Notes: generated by a model from the letters alone, not told the origin. Counted from the stretch's first letter, positions 32,670-42,482 are shown. The stretch is 64,000 nt of DNA from Paenibacillus sp. PastM-3 (GCF_029893965.1 NZ_JARXXP010000003.1:62001-126000), one strand, 5' to 3'. Numbers and translations are program-made.

Positions 32670-34307
32670 TTATTCCACAGCCAATTTCTTGGTGTTCACA
32701 GCCTCTGGGGAAGCTTCTGCATCAGCAGGTGCCTTGTTCGAGGAACGCAGCGGCAGCTCCTTCAGGAAGAACACGAGCACGAAGGCAAGGCCCAGAACGA
32801 TGGTTCCTGTCAGGAATACAGTGGACAGGGTCTGGCCCAGTGCATCACGGATGCTGTCAATCATCTGGACGAAGATTGGCTGAACATCAGCAGGCAGGCC
32901 GGCTTGCGTCTGCTCCAGCAGCGGCTTGTTCATCAGCGCCTGCGGATTGGCAAAAGCGGTCATCTGCTGGGCAACCGTCGGATCAAGCTTGCTGAAGTCT
33001 GCCGCCGACGAGGAGGTCAGCGCTTCTTTTAGATGCTTGGTCAGATTGTTCGACATTACGGTGCCCATTACCGCGATACCGATTGTACCGCCAAGGTTAC
33101 GGAACAGCTGAGTCGACGCGGTTACTGCGCCAAGCTCGGTGTGGGATACGGCATTCTGGGTAGCCAGTGAGAAGACAGGCATCCCCAGGCCCAGGCCCAG
33201 ACCGAATACGATCATACTAAGCACAGCCATCGGCACGTTATTCATGATTACCATAATGCCCATACCGGCAACCATAATCGGTACACCGATCAGGGCGAAA
33301 CGTTTGTATTTTCCCTTTTTGGCAATCATCTGGCCGGTCAGGGCGCTGGCTATAACCATTACGATGGACATCGGCATAGTCACATAACCTGCATACGTTG
33401 CGGAAATTCCAAGTACACCCTGTACAAAGAAGGACAGGTAGATCATCGCGCCCATCATGCCGAAGTTCATTAGGAAGCCGATCAGGTTGGAGATCGTAAC
33501 TACGCTGTTTTTGAACAGGTGAAGCGGCAGGATCGGGTTTTTGGCTTTGGTCTCAATGAAGATAAAGATGATTGCTGATACTACAGTTGCAGCCAGCAGT
33601 CCGAGAATCTGGGCAGAGCCCCAGTCATATTCCGTACCAGCCCAGGAAAAAGCTAGCAGCAGCGGTACGATGGTTGTTGTCATAAACAGGGAGCCAAGGT
33701 AGTCGATGCTGGTCGACGCTCCGCGTTGTGCTTTTGGAAACAGGGCCAGGATCATGCCGAAGGCCACAACACCAAGCGGCAGGAAGATCCAGAACAGCCA
33801 GTGCCAGTCGAGATGGTCAATCAGGTAACCGCCGAGTGTCGGTCCAAGTACGCTGGAGAAGCCGAAGACTGCGGTCATCAGGCCCATCCATTTGCCGCGT
33901 TCGCGCGGAGGGAACAGGTCGCCTACAGCGGTAAAAGCGGAAGACTGGATGATACCCGCGCCAATACCCTGAATCCCGCGGTAAGTGATGAACTGGAAGA
34001 CATTATCGGAGGTACCTGTTAAAAAGGCGCCGACCATAAAGAGCAGAATACCAACCAGTAGGAACGGCTTGCGCCCGAACATGTCAGAGAGCTTGCCGAC
34101 GAGCACGGTGGCAATCGTCGAGGTCAGCAGGTAAATATTAATAGTCCAGGTATAGTAGTCCATACCGTCGAGGATGGAAATGATGCGCGGCATAGCCGTG
34201 CTGGTAATCGTCTGGTTGATCGCGGCAAACAGCATTGCTGCCATAATGGCGATCATAATGGATAGCTTGCGCTTATCTGTTAAGTTTTCCATAGCTGGTT
34301 TCTTCAC
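32670..34307 (-). CDS. DHA2-family (EmrB/QacA) drug exporter
   Basis: A 545-residue, 14-helix MFS protein. It shows the DHA2 marks: MPRIISILDGMDYYTWTINI in helix 1-2, GKLSDMFGRKPFLLVG in the loop 2-3 motif A, and FGFSSVLGPTLGGYLIDHLD for the antiporter motif C. The GTG at 34307 is taken as start; an ATG lies at 34292. It is 7 bases downstream of the MarR gene. It should expel hydrophobic drugs or dyes with proton exchange under MarR control. Confidence 0.9.
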   Translation of the reverse strand: MKKPAMENLTDKRKLSIMIAIMAAMLFAAINQTITSTAMPRIISILDGMDYYTWTINIYLLTSTIATVLVGKLSDMFGRKPFLLVGILLFMVGAFLTGTSDNVFQFITYRGIQGIGAGIIQSSAFTAVGDLFPPRERGKWMGLMTAVFGFSSVLGPTLGGYLIDHLDWHWLFWIFLPLGVVAFGMILALFPKAQRGASTSIDYLGSLFMTTTIVPLLLAFSWAGTEYDWGSAQILGLLAATVVSAIIFIFIETKAKNPILPLHLFKNSVVTISNLIGFLMNFGMMGAMIYLSFFVQGVLGISATYAGYVTMPMSIVMVIASALTGQMIAKKGKYKRFALIGVPIMVAGMGIMVIMNNVPMAVLSMIVFGLGLGLGMPVFSLATQNAVSHTELGAVTASTQLFRNLGGTIGIAVMGTVMSNNLTKHLKEALTSSSAADFSKLDPTVAQQMTAFANPQALMNKPLLEQTQAGLPADVQPIFVQMIDSIRDALGQTLSTVFLTGTIVLGLAFVLVFFLKELPLRSSNKAPADAEASPEAVNTKKLAVE

Positions 34308-34314
34308 CGTCTCT

Positions 34315-34749
34315 TTATTTTTTGTCTAATTCCTTAATTAATATCCCGAAAATTCTTCTCAAATGCTCCATGTCCTCTTCAGGCAAAATGCTGAAATAAG
34401 AATGCATAACTTCACCAAGCTTCGCCTGCGTTGCTTTGATTACGGCTATTCCTTCGGCGGTCAGCGTGATTTGCATGGCCCGGCGGTCTCCGGCGGCCCG
34501 CTCCTTCTGAATATAGCCTTCAGTCAGCAGCTGATCCGTAATTCCGGTAACGGCGGCAGGTGTCAAATCAAGCGCAGCGGCCAGCTGGGAGACCATCATC
34601 GGTCCTTCTTTGGACAGGGTTTGCAGCGCCTTGAACTGGGTCTGGGTAATCGGAAAGCCTTGTTTGTTCCACTGCTGGCCCAGCCCTTTCAGAAAGGTCT
34701 TAAAAAGAATGGGGAATTCAAAATATCTGTCACGCTCCTGATCTGTCAA
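34315..34749 (-). CDS. MarR-family transcriptional regulator
   Basis: A 144-residue MarR protein with the winged helix PMMVSQLAAALDLTPAAVTG, then ITDQLLTEGYIQKERAAGDR and RAMQITLT (the wing). AGGTGAAGG lies upstream of the ATG. It is the first gene of the efflux operon and probably represses it through the AT-rich 15-bp repeats at 34810-34854. Confidence 0.9.
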   Translation of the reverse strand: MTDQERDRYFEFPILFKTFLKGLGQQWNKQGFPITQTQFKALQTLSKEGPMMVSQLAAALDLTPAAVTGITDQLLTEGYIQKERAAGDRRAMQITLTAEGIAVIKATQAKLGEVMHSYFSILPEEDMEHLRRIFGILIKELDKK

Positions 34750-34809
34750 TCCTTCACCTCCCGGGCAATCATTTGAAAATACATAAACGGTTTACTAAAT
34801 TAAAGACTT

Positions 34810-34854
34810 AATAATTAATCGATAAATAATTAATCAATAAATAATTAATAACTT
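34810..34854. promoter_or_regulatory. Three 15-bp AT-rich direct repeats in the MarR promoter region
   Basis: AATAATTAAT recurs at 34810, 34825 and 34840, exactly 15 bp apart, with TTAATTATTAA following at 34853. The block lies 61-105 bases upstream of the MarR start. Each unit is near-palindromic around AATTAATT, as MarR sites often are. Confidence 0.5.
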
Positions 34855-34929
34855 AATTATTAAAGCATGAAACAATATATCACCTCTGCAAAAATACGTC
34901 AAGAGCAAAACTACTTTTTTTGGAGTACA

Positions 34930-34975
34930 CAAAAAAGCTGTATCCGCACCAGCCAGAACTGATGGGGATACAGCT
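34930..34975 (-). terminator. Terminator of the NAD synthetase gene
   Basis: AGCTGTATCC (34936-34945) pairs with GGATACAGCT (34966-34975). Read on the minus strand a TTTTTT run follows. Confidence 0.75.
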
Positions 34976-34995
34976 ATTATTTAACCCGCCGGAGA

Positions 34996-36933
34996 TTATA
35001 ATCCGTCCACTTCTCGCAGCCAGAGTGCGGCTGAGGCATCACTTGGCATCCTCCAGTCGCCGCGCGGCGAGAGGCTTACCGTACCGACCTTAGGGCCGTC
35101 AGGCAGACAGGAGCGCTTGAACTGCTGGGTGAAGAAACGGGAGATGAACACCTTCAGCCAGGCCTTGAGCTGCTCCTTAGGGTAAGCTTCGCCGAAGGCC
35201 TGCTGGGCCAGATAGAGCATTTTGCCCGGAGCGGCGCCGGTCCGCAGCATATAGTAGAGGAAGAAATCATGCACAATGTAGGGTCCAAGGATATTCTCGG
35301 TCAGCTGCACAATCTCTCCGGTAGCCGACGGCGGCAGCAGCTCAGGGCTGATGCCTGTCTCAATAATACTGTAGAGGAACTTGTTCACCGCCTCATCCGC
35401 CTCATGATCGGCGTACCAGGCAACCACATACTGGATCAGCGTTTTCGGAATACCGGAGTTCACACTGTACATCGACATATGGTCACCGTTATACGTACAC
35501 CATCCAAGGGCAAGCTCGGACAGGTCGCCTGTACCGATGACGATGCCGCCGTTCTTATTGGCCAGATCCATCAGAATCTGCGTGCGCTCACGGGCCTGCA
35601 CATTCTCATAAGTTAAGTCATGAACATCCTTGTCATGGCCGATATCTTCAAAATGCTGCAGGCAGGCCGCCTTGATGTCAACGACCATCATCGAAGCTCC
35701 GAGCGCCTTGATCAGGCCGACCGCATTGTCGTAGGTCCGGTTTGTTGTGCCGAAGCCCGGCATTGTTACGGCCAGTACATCGCTTGCCGGACGACCAAGG
35801 CGTTCCATTGCACGAACAGCGACGAGCAGGGCGAGTGTGGAATCAAGCCCGCCGGAGATGCCGATCACCGCCTGCTTCGTACCGATGTGGCGGATGCGCT
35901 TCATCAGGCCGGAGGTCTGGATCGACAGAATTTCCCGGCAGCGCTCATCCCGCTGCTGCGGATTGCCGGGCACGAACGGATTAACAGCTATTTTGCGGAT
36001 CAGCTGGCGTTCCTTCAGCTGTGCAGCCGGATCTTTGAACAGGATTTCACGATAGTTGCGCCCGCCCTTGCCGGCCCGGAACGTACCCATGACCGAACGC
36101 GAATACTGCAGTCTTGGTACATCAATATCGGCGACGATGAGCTGGCTCTCATGGCTGAACCGTTCGGATTCAGCCAGCGTCTGTCCGTTCTCGGCGATCA
36201 GCGAATGTCCGCCGAAGACGACATCTGTCGAAGATTCGCCGGTATTGCTGCCGGCATAGACATAAGCCGCCACGCAGGAGGCCGACTGGCTGGAGACCAG
36301 CTGGCGCCGGTAATCCGCTTTGCCGACCAGCTCGTTGCTGGCGGACGGGTTGAACAGCAGCAGCGCGCCTGCCTGGGCCAGCAGGCTGCTCGGAGGGACC
36401 GGTACCCACAGATCCTCGCAGATCTCTACGCCAAATGACAAATTACCGTCCGATTCGCTGGCAAAGATCAGATCGTTGCCTATCGGCACGGTAAGGTTTC
36501 CGAGACGGAGCTCTGAAACCTCCAGCTCCTCGGCTGCCGCGAACCAGCGCGGCTCATAGAACTCGCTGTAGCCGGGCAGGCAGGTCTTGGGCACTATGCC
36601 GAGAATCTTGCCCTGCTGAAGGACTGCGGCGCAGTTGAACAGCCGGCCTTTGATGGCGACAGGCAATCCGGCGATAACGATCAGGCTGAGGCCGGCTGTT
36701 GCGGCTGTAATTTCATGCAGGGCTGAGATCGCTTCAGTCTGCAGCTTGGGCTGAAGGAACAAGTCTGCGCAGGTATACCCTGTAATAGATAGCTCTGGAA
36801 GCACCAGATATTCGACCTGCTGTGCATGAGCCTGTTTGATTACTTCAATAATCTGTGCTGCATTAAACCCGCAGTCTGCGACGCGAAGCTCGGGGGAAGC
36901 TGCGGCGACCCGGGCAAATCCGAAATTATGCAT
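34996..36933 (-). CDS. nadE: Glutamine-dependent NAD+ synthetase
   Basis: A 645-residue two-domain enzyme converting nicotinate adenine dinucleotide to NAD with glutamine and ATP. The N-terminal CN-hydrolase domain has the triad Glu in YLVLPELSITGYTCAD, Lys in GIVPKTCLPGY and Cys in FGVEICEDLW. The C-terminal synthetase domain has the PP-loop GISGGLDSTLAL (near residue 356) and GTGDLSELALGW. The length matches the long glutaminase-coupled type. It is transcribed alone with its own terminator. It shares the window with the NadR/NrtR pair 34 kb away. Confidence 0.95.
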   Translation of the reverse strand: MHNFGFARVAAASPELRVADCGFNAAQIIEVIKQAHAQQVEYLVLPELSITGYTCADLFLQPKLQTEAISALHEITAATAGLSLIVIAGLPVAIKGRLFNCAAVLQQGKILGIVPKTCLPGYSEFYEPRWFAAAEELEVSELRLGNLTVPIGNDLIFASESDGNLSFGVEICEDLWVPVPPSSLLAQAGALLLFNPSASNELVGKADYRRQLVSSQSASCVAAYVYAGSNTGESSTDVVFGGHSLIAENGQTLAESERFSHESQLIVADIDVPRLQYSRSVMGTFRAGKGGRNYREILFKDPAAQLKERQLIRKIAVNPFVPGNPQQRDERCREILSIQTSGLMKRIRHIGTKQAVIGISGGLDSTLALLVAVRAMERLGRPASDVLAVTMPGFGTTNRTYDNAVGLIKALGASMMVVDIKAACLQHFEDIGHDKDVHDLTYENVQARERTQILMDLANKNGGIVIGTGDLSELALGWCTYNGDHMSMYSVNSGIPKTLIQYVVAWYADHEADEAVNKFLYSIIETGISPELLPPSATGEIVQLTENILGPYIVHDFFLYYMLRTGAAPGKMLYLAQQAFGEAYPKEQLKAWLKVFISRFFTQQFKRSCLPDGPKVGTVSLSPRGDWRMPSDASAALWLREVDGL

Positions 36934-37083
36934 GGTTTCACCTATCCTTTGTATAAATGAAGCTCTCTAACTAATTGTACCCATGATCTGGACTGGCTAA
37001 CATATGTATGGGGCCGGGGGCCCTGTGGTCTATTGTACATGAAAATCTGCGGAATCACATAACAGCGTCTCTGCTCACGCCAA

Positions 37084-37112
37084 AAAAGCACCCGCATGCT
37101 GCGGATGCTTAA
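37084..37112 (-). terminator. Terminator of the pectin-cluster minus-strand genes
   Basis: On the minus strand AAGCATCCGCA pairs with TGCGGGTGCTT and is followed by TTTT, 26 bases past the epimerase stop at 37138. Confidence 0.7.
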
Positions 37113-37137
37113 AAGATGCTGCCGGGACGGCGAAAGC

Positions 37138-37980
37138 CTAAACTTCATTATACAGCCGGTGCAGAAGATCCACACTATCCTGTAAAAAGGGCTCCGTTGT
37201 GCTCTCCAGCAGTCCCTGGATATGGGGGCGTTTGTATTTCATGTATTGCAGAATTGGCGCAAAATGCAGTTGTCCCTGGCCGACGGGAACAATGACGATT
37301 TTACCGTCTTCAACTGTAAAATCCTTGAGATGGATGACCGCGATTCGGTTGCCCAGCAGCTCCAGCGCTTCTGCAATGACAGCCTCCTGCTGGCGGTAAT
37401 TGTCGGGCGACATCAGGTTGGCGCAGTCCAGAATAATCTGCAGATTGTTGGATGGAATCAGCTCTAACAGCCGCTTTGCCAGTCTGGCACTATACAGCGG
37501 ATGATTCTGGCCCGCTTCTATGCCCACGGTAACACCGAACCGTTCAGCTTCCGCTACCATCCATTTCACCGAAGCGACCACCTCCTGAAAGGCCTCCTCT
37601 GTAAAATTATCCGGTGTATAGCCATTGCCGACGCTGCCGGTTTCTGTACCGACCAGACTTGCTCCGAAGTCCCGGGCGAGGCGCAGATGAGTGCTGAAAT
37701 CCTGCAGGGCCTGCTTCCGTTTGCCGGGATCAGGGTCAATGATGTTTACATAGCAGCCCAGCACGGCAATTTTGATGCCCGTCTGGCGGAAGCTTTCCCC
37801 GTAATATACAGCCGTTCCTGGACTGAGCGAGGACAGGGAAGGGACACTGGCCGGGAATGATTTGCGCACGGCAAGCTGAATGTGGCTGAACCGGTAGTGC
37901 TTCAGCTTCGCAATCAGCTCGGGCAGGGAATGTCCGGGAAAATCATGGGCGCGGATACCGAGATGAAGGGGTATATTCAT
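37138..37980 (-). CDS. Sugar phosphate isomerase/epimerase (TIM barrel)
   Basis: A 280-residue xylose-isomerase-like TIM barrel: LHLGIRAHDFPGHSLPELIA at the start, metal-site residues around GVTVGIEAGQNHPLYS, ILDCANLMSPDNY and VIHLKDFTVEDG. AAGGAGG stands 9 bases upstream of the ATG. It ends the row of minus-strand pectin and galacturonate genes, so an aldose/ketose epimerisation in that pathway is plausible, but the substrate is not defined. Confidence 0.8.
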   Translation of the reverse strand: MNIPLHLGIRAHDFPGHSLPELIAKLKHYRFSHIQLAVRKSFPASVPSLSSLSPGTAVYYGESFRQTGIKIAVLGCYVNIIDPDPGKRKQALQDFSTHLRLARDFGASLVGTETGSVGNGYTPDNFTEEAFQEVVASVKWMVAEAERFGVTVGIEAGQNHPLYSARLAKRLLELIPSNNLQIILDCANLMSPDNYRQQEAVIAEALELLGNRIAVIHLKDFTVEDGKIVIVPVGQGQLHFAPILQYMKYKRPHIQGLLESTTEPFLQDSVDLLHRLYNEV

Positions 37981-38080
37981 AACAGGTGGCCTCCTTGTAA
38001 GAGATATTGTAGCAGCGGCAGCCGGATGGATCTGTTGTAATAGATGCGGCGTGGGCAGAAATCAACGGCATTATGTACGC

Positions 38081-38770
38081 TTACCTCTGATGCAGGTGCG
38101 GATGCAGCGCTGCCAAGGCCCGGCATTGGCGAATGGCCACAGCCACAAGCGCAGCGATCCGTTTGGCGCCCTCGGAGCTGAAGTGCGTATCATCCGTGAT
38201 GCCGTCCGGATAGTTCGGATGCTGTCCCGGCGGCAGATGCATCAGCAGATGCTGTGATCCCTGGATGCCAAGCTTGCGGTACAGCTGCTGCGAAGCGGCA
38301 AAAATATCGAGCAGAGGCGTCTCCGTCTCCTCCGCCACAGCGCGCATAGCCGCCGGATAAGCACCCAGGGCCAGCGGATCGGGTTCACCGTCCGCAGTGA
38401 ACAGGCGGCGGCTGACCGAGGTCAGCAGCACCGGCGAGCCGCCCCGGCTGCGGGCAGATTCGATATACAGCCGCAGGTTGTGCCTGTACTCTGTATCAGG
38501 ATCGGTGAAACGCAAAGGGTCGTCATGCTTTCCGTCATTATGCCCGAACTGGATCAGCAGGTAATCACCGGGTTGAAAATCCTTTTCAATATCGGCCAGC
38601 CGGCCTTGCTCAAGAAAAGATTTGGTGCTCCGCCCGTTGATGGCACGGTTATCAATGATGACTTCCGGGCCGAAGTGGGCCTGGAGATATTCTCCCCAGC
38701 CCGCCATCGGCTTGGCTTCCGCCCCTTTCAGGGCGGCAGTAGAGTCACCGGCAATATAAAGTGTCGGCAT
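38081..38770 (-). CDS. Rhamnogalacturonan acetylesterase-like SGNH hydrolase
   Basis: A 229-residue SGNH esterase: block I LYIAGDSTA with the catalytic Ser, block II Gly/Asn in NRAINGRSTKSF, block III LLIQFGHNDGK and block V DDTHFSSEGA with the Asp/His pair. This pattern is that of RhgT/YesT enzymes that deacetylate rhamnogalacturonan. There is no signal peptide, so it would act on imported oligosaccharides. It starts 1 base after the preceding hydrolase stop, with AAGGAGG. Confidence 0.85.
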   Translation of the reverse strand: MPTLYIAGDSTAALKGAEAKPMAGWGEYLQAHFGPEVIIDNRAINGRSTKSFLEQGRLADIEKDFQPGDYLLIQFGHNDGKHDDPLRFTDPDTEYRHNLRLYIESARSRGGSPVLLTSVSRRLFTADGEPDPLALGAYPAAMRAVAEETETPLLDIFAASQQLYRKLGIQGSQHLLMHLPPGQHPNYPDGITDDTHFSSEGAKRIAALVAVAIRQCRALAALHPHLHQR

Positions 38771-38771
38771 A

Positions 38772-39539
38772 TCAGACGTCCTCCTTCTTCACTACAAAAT
38801 GGTGTTTGCCCAGCCAGACCTCGCAGAGCTGCAGCCATTGCCGGCATTCAGCATTCCCGGCGGATAGTCCAAGCCCATGGCGTCCTTCTTCAAAGATATG
38901 AAGCTCGAACGGAATTCCTGCAGCGGACAGGGCAGCGGCAAATTTCAGGCTGTTCTCCACCGGGACGCTGGCATCATTGGCAGTGGCCCAGAGGAATGCG
39001 GGCGGACTATCCGAGTTCACCTGCCGGTCAGCCGAATGGGCGGCAACCTCCGCTTCAGCCGGACTTGAACCCAGCATGTTCGTGCGGCTGCCCATGTGGG
39101 TAAAGGGCTCCTCGAACGTAATGACCGGATAACCCAGAATCAGCAGGTCGGGTTTAGATGCCGGGGCTGCTGTGACTGCAGTTAGGGCAGCGAGATGGCC
39201 GCCCGCCGAGAAACCGGTGAGGCCGATCTGCCCGGGCCGGACACCCCAATTCTTGGGCGCTTCCCGCACCCAGGCCAGCGCATCCTCAACCTCTTTGATC
39301 AACGAAGCCGGTTCGATGTCCTGCGTCCGGTATTTCAGCACTCCGGCGTGAATGCCCAGGCTGTTCAGCCATGCCGCAACCGGCTCGCCCTCATGCTGAG
39401 CCAGATGATGATAGCCTCCGCCGGGCAGAACGAGGATAAACGGCCGCGCCTCCTGAACCGGCAGCGGATAAAGGCAAAGGATGGAGGCGCCGGAATTCTC
39501 CGGCACAGCTCCATCCCCGTCAAGACATACATGCAGCAT
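38772..39539 (-). CDS. α/β-hydrolase, acetyl (xylan) esterase-like
   Basis: A 255-residue cytoplasmic α/β-hydrolase. The oxyanion region is ILVLPGGGYHHLAQHEGEPV, the nucleophile Ser is in GLTGFSAGGHLAAL, the Asp in WATANDASVPVENSL and the His in EEGRHGLGLS. This signature is shared by bifunctional feruloyl/acetyl-xylan esterases of plant-polysaccharide clusters. It lies between the RGAE-like gene and uxaC with tight spacing, so one transcript is likely. Confidence 0.82.
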   Translation of the reverse strand: MLHVCLDGDGAVPENSGASILCLYPLPVQEARPFILVLPGGGYHHLAQHEGEPVAAWLNSLGIHAGVLKYRTQDIEPASLIKEVEDALAWVREAPKNWGVRPGQIGLTGFSAGGHLAALTAVTAAPASKPDLLILGYPVITFEEPFTHMGSRTNMLGSSPAEAEVAAHSADRQVNSDSPPAFLWATANDASVPVENSLKFAAALSAAGIPFELHIFEEGRHGLGLSAGNAECRQWLQLCEVWLGKHHFVVKKEDV

Positions 39540-39556
39540 GCTTGTTCCCCCTAACC

Positions 39557-40957
39557 TTATTCCGCAGCCGGGAAGCCGAAATATCCGGCAGCATTGTTGT
39601 AGGAAATATCCTGAACCAGCTGTCCCAGCAGCGCTGTATCATCCGGTGCTTCGCCGCGCTCGACCAGCTCTCCGAGCAGTCCGCACAGCACGCGGCGGAA
39701 ATACTCGTGGCGGGTGTAGGAGAGGAAGCTGCGGGAGTCGGTCAGCATGCCGACAAAGTTGCCCAGCAGGCTGTTGTCAGCCAGCAGGGTGAGCTGCTCG
39801 CGCATGCCGTTTCGGGTATCGTTGTACCACCAGCCGGAGCCGAGCTGCATTTTGCCGGCCGTGTCCTTTTGATAGCAGCCCATCAGCGCCAGCAGTGCCG
39901 GGTAATCCTTCGCATTCAGTGAATAGAGAATGGTCTTCGGTAACCCAGAGCCGCACTCTGCCCGGTCAAGCAGACGGGACAGGCTTTCGGTGATGGACAG
40001 GTCATTAATGCCGTCGTAACCGGTATCCGGGCCCAGCCTCTGGAACATCGGCGTGTTATTGTTACGGTAAGCGTGAAGATGCAGCTGCATCGTCCAGTCT
40101 TTATCATGATAGAAGCCGATGAGCTTGGTGAGCAGTTCCGTACGGTAGAGTGTGATCTCTTCGGCTGTCAGCTCGGCACCCTCCAGGCGCTTTGCGAAGA
40201 TAGCTTGTGCGTCAGCGTCCGAACCCGCCCGGTAGCGGAGGACATCCAGGGCATGGTCGGACAGGCGGCAGCCATTTTCATGGAAGAAGTCCACGCGGTT
40301 CTTCAGTGCTTCAACCAGCTCAGCATAGCTGGTTACCGGCAGTCCGGAAGCCTTTTCCAGTGCAGCAATCCACACCGGGAAGCCCGGAGCATCAATATTA
40401 AGCGCCTTGTCAGGACGGAAGGTAGGGAACACGCTGAAATCCTTCTCGTTTTCTTTCAGCAGCTGGTGATATTCCAGCGAATCGGCCGGATCATCCGTAG
40501 TGCAGATTGTTTTAACACGGGAGCTGCGGATCAGTCCGCGGCGTGTGAATTCCGGCTGTGCCAGCCTGCGGTTAACCTCCTCCCAGATCGCCGGTGCTGT
40601 CTGCTCGTTCAGCGGCTCATTGATGCCGAAGAAGCGGCGCAGCTCCAGGTGGGTCCAGCTGTAAAGCGGGTTGCCTACCGCCTTCGGCAGCGTTCTGGCC
40701 CAGGCCAGAAACTTGTCGTAATCCGATGCATCGCCGGTAATATGCGATTCCGGTATGCCGTTCGCGCGCATCAGCCGCCATTTGTAATGGTCGCCGTACA
40801 GCCAGGCTGCAGTCAGGTTTTTGAACGGCTGGTCTTCGTAGATTTCACGCGGATCAAGATGACAGTGGTAGTCGATGATCGGCATCTTGGCTGCATATTC
40901 ATGAAAGAGCTGCCGTGCAGGTTCGGTAGTCAATAAAAAATCGTCGTTTAAAAACAT
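39557..40957 (-). CDS. uxaC: Glucuronate/galacturonate isomerase
   Basis: The 466-residue enzyme has the usual UxaC length. It isomerises D-galacturonate to tagaturonate and D-glucuronate to fructuronate. Visible motifs are MPIIDYHCHLDPREIYEDQP (HxH metal site), VKTICTTDDPADSLEYH, WTMQLHLHAYRNNNTPMF and LTDSRSFLSYTRHEYFRR. It follows uxaA by 37 bases in the minus-strand galacturonate operon. Confidence 0.95.
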   Translation of the reverse strand: MFLNDDFLLTTEPARQLFHEYAAKMPIIDYHCHLDPREIYEDQPFKNLTAAWLYGDHYKWRLMRANGIPESHITGDASDYDKFLAWARTLPKAVGNPLYSWTHLELRRFFGINEPLNEQTAPAIWEEVNRRLAQPEFTRRGLIRSSRVKTICTTDDPADSLEYHQLLKENEKDFSVFPTFRPDKALNIDAPGFPVWIAALEKASGLPVTSYAELVEALKNRVDFFHENGCRLSDHALDVLRYRAGSDADAQAIFAKRLEGAELTAEEITLYRTELLTKLIGFYHDKDWTMQLHLHAYRNNNTPMFQRLGPDTGYDGINDLSITESLSRLLDRAECGSGLPKTILYSLNAKDYPALLALMGCYQKDTAGKMQLGSGWWYNDTRNGMREQLTLLADNSLLGNFVGMLTDSRSFLSYTRHEYFRRVLCGLLGELVERGEAPDDTALLGQLVQDISYNNAAGYFGFPAAE

Positions 40958-40994
40958 GATGACGCTCCCTTTATAAGAAATTTAGGATAAGAGA

Positions 40995-42482
40995 TTATAG
41001 CGTTACCCCTGTTTTGAAAATAGCCAGCTCCCGCACCTCGTTCTGCTCATTGCGGGTTTTCTGGCCGCTTGCCACGGCAATGATGTAGGAAATGAACTCT
41101 TCCAGCACTTCGGCCATCGGCACTTCGAGCAGAGGACCTGCGTTGAAGTCCATCCAGTGGCCTTTTTTGGCGAACAGCTCATTGTTGGTGGCTACCTTAA
41201 CCGTAGGCACGAAGCTGCCGAACGGCGTACCGCGGCCGGTGGTGAACAGCACCAGCTGGCAGTCAGAGGCGGCAAGGGCGGAGGCAGCTACAAGATCGTT
41301 GCCCGGCGCCTGCAGCAGGCTGAGGCCTTTTTTGCGCAGCTTCACGCCATAATCCAGCACGTCAACGACAGGAGAAGTACCGGCTTTTTGGGTGCAGCCG
41401 AGTGATTTGTCTTCCAGCGTACTGATACCGCCGGCTTTGTTGCCCGGCGAAGGATTCTCATATACAGGCTCTCCGTAGGAGAGGAAGTACTGCTTGAAAT
41501 TGTTGATCAGCGAGACGATATCCTCGTAGACCTCGCGGCTTTCGGCGCGGGCCATCAGCATTTTCTCTGCACCGAACATTTCCGGAACTTCAGTCAGTAC
41601 CGAGGTGCCGCCCTGGGAAATGATGAAATCGGAGAATGCGCCCAGCAGCGGGTTGGCTGTAATGCCGGAGAAGCCGTCGGAGCCGCCGCATTTCAGGCCG
41701 ATGTTCAGCTCGCTGAGCGGAACCGGCTCACGCTTATCATCCTTGGCGGCATCATACAGCTCTTCCAGGAGCGCCAGTCCGGCTTCAAGCTCATTGCCGA
41801 CCTCCTGGGCCACCAGGAACTTGACCCGGCTCTCATCATAATCGCCGAGAATACTGCGGAATTCGGAGACGATGTTGTTCTCGCAGCCAAGGCCGAAGAC
41901 GAGCACGCCGCCGGCATTCGGATGATTTACGGCATCCAGCAGGATGCTGCGTGTCATGCGGTGGTCATCACCAAGCTGGGAGCAGCCGTAAGGGTGCTTA
42001 AGCACGGTGAGATTGTCAAAGCCGCCCAGATCCGGGTGCTCCGCCTTGAACTCGGACAACATCTGCTCGGCAATGCCATTCACGCAGCCGACAGTCGGGA
42101 TGATGAACAGGTCGTTGCGGATGCCGACCTTGCCGTTCGCGCGGCGGTAGCCCTGAAAGGTCAGGTCGCGCTTCGGGTACGTGACCGGATGAAGGTCAGG
42201 CACATAGTCATATTCCTCTTCGCCGACCAGATTGGTCTTAATGTTATGCGTGTGAATCCAGTCGCCTGCTGCGATAGGAGCAATTGCGTGCCCGATCGGA
42301 TAGCCGTATTTGATGATGACGTCATTCTCGTGGAAATCGGTCAGGGCAATCTTGTGCCCCTGGGGAATATCCTGGCCTGCCTGAACGGTAACCCCGTCGA
42401 TTTCAAGCTGCTCACCGGCGGTAACCGGACGCAGGGCTACAGCGACTGTATCGCGGGGATTCATTTTCATTAATCGTTTCAT
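40995..42482 (-). CDS. uxaA: Altronate dehydratase
   Basis: The 495-residue protein has an N-terminal SAF domain (about 1-95) and the altronate dehydratase core with KCGGSDGFSGITANPLLG, GCENNIVSEF and LFTTGRGTPFGS. It converts altronate to 2-keto-3-deoxygluconate. The ATG at 42482 (MKRLMKMNPRD) has AGGAGGG about 9 bases upstream; an in-frame ATG at 42533 has none. The preceding space holds a four-arm repeat element, so an internal RNA end or separate promoter is possible. Confidence 0.95.
   Translation of the reverse strand: MKRLMKMNPRDTVAVALRPVTAGEQLEIDGVTVQAGQDIPQGHKIALTDFHENDVIIKYGYPIGHAIAPIAAGDWIHTHNIKTNLVGEEEYDYVPDLHPVTYPKRDLTFQGYRRANGKVGIRNDLFIIPTVGCVNGIAEQMLSEFKAEHPDLGGFDNLTVLKHPYGCSQLGDDHRMTRSILLDAVNHPNAGGVLVFGLGCENNIVSEFRSILGDYDESRVKFLVAQEVGNELEAGLALLEELYDAAKDDKREPVPLSELNIGLKCGGSDGFSGITANPLLGAFSDFIISQGGTSVLTEVPEMFGAEKMLMARAESREVYEDIVSLINNFKQYFLSYGEPVYENPSPGNKAGGISTLEDKSLGCTQKAGTSPVVDVLDYGVKLRKKGLSLLQAPGNDLVAASALAASDCQLVLFTTGRGTPFGSFVPTVKVATNNELFAKKGHWMDFNAGPLLEVPMAEVLEEFISYIIAVASGQKTRNEQNEVRELAIFKTGVTL

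Noticed and set aside
36942..37175. 77-codon minus-strand frame between nadE and the epimerase gene
   Set aside because: It covers the terminator hairpin at 37084-37112 and the epimerase 3' end, and has no recognisable features.
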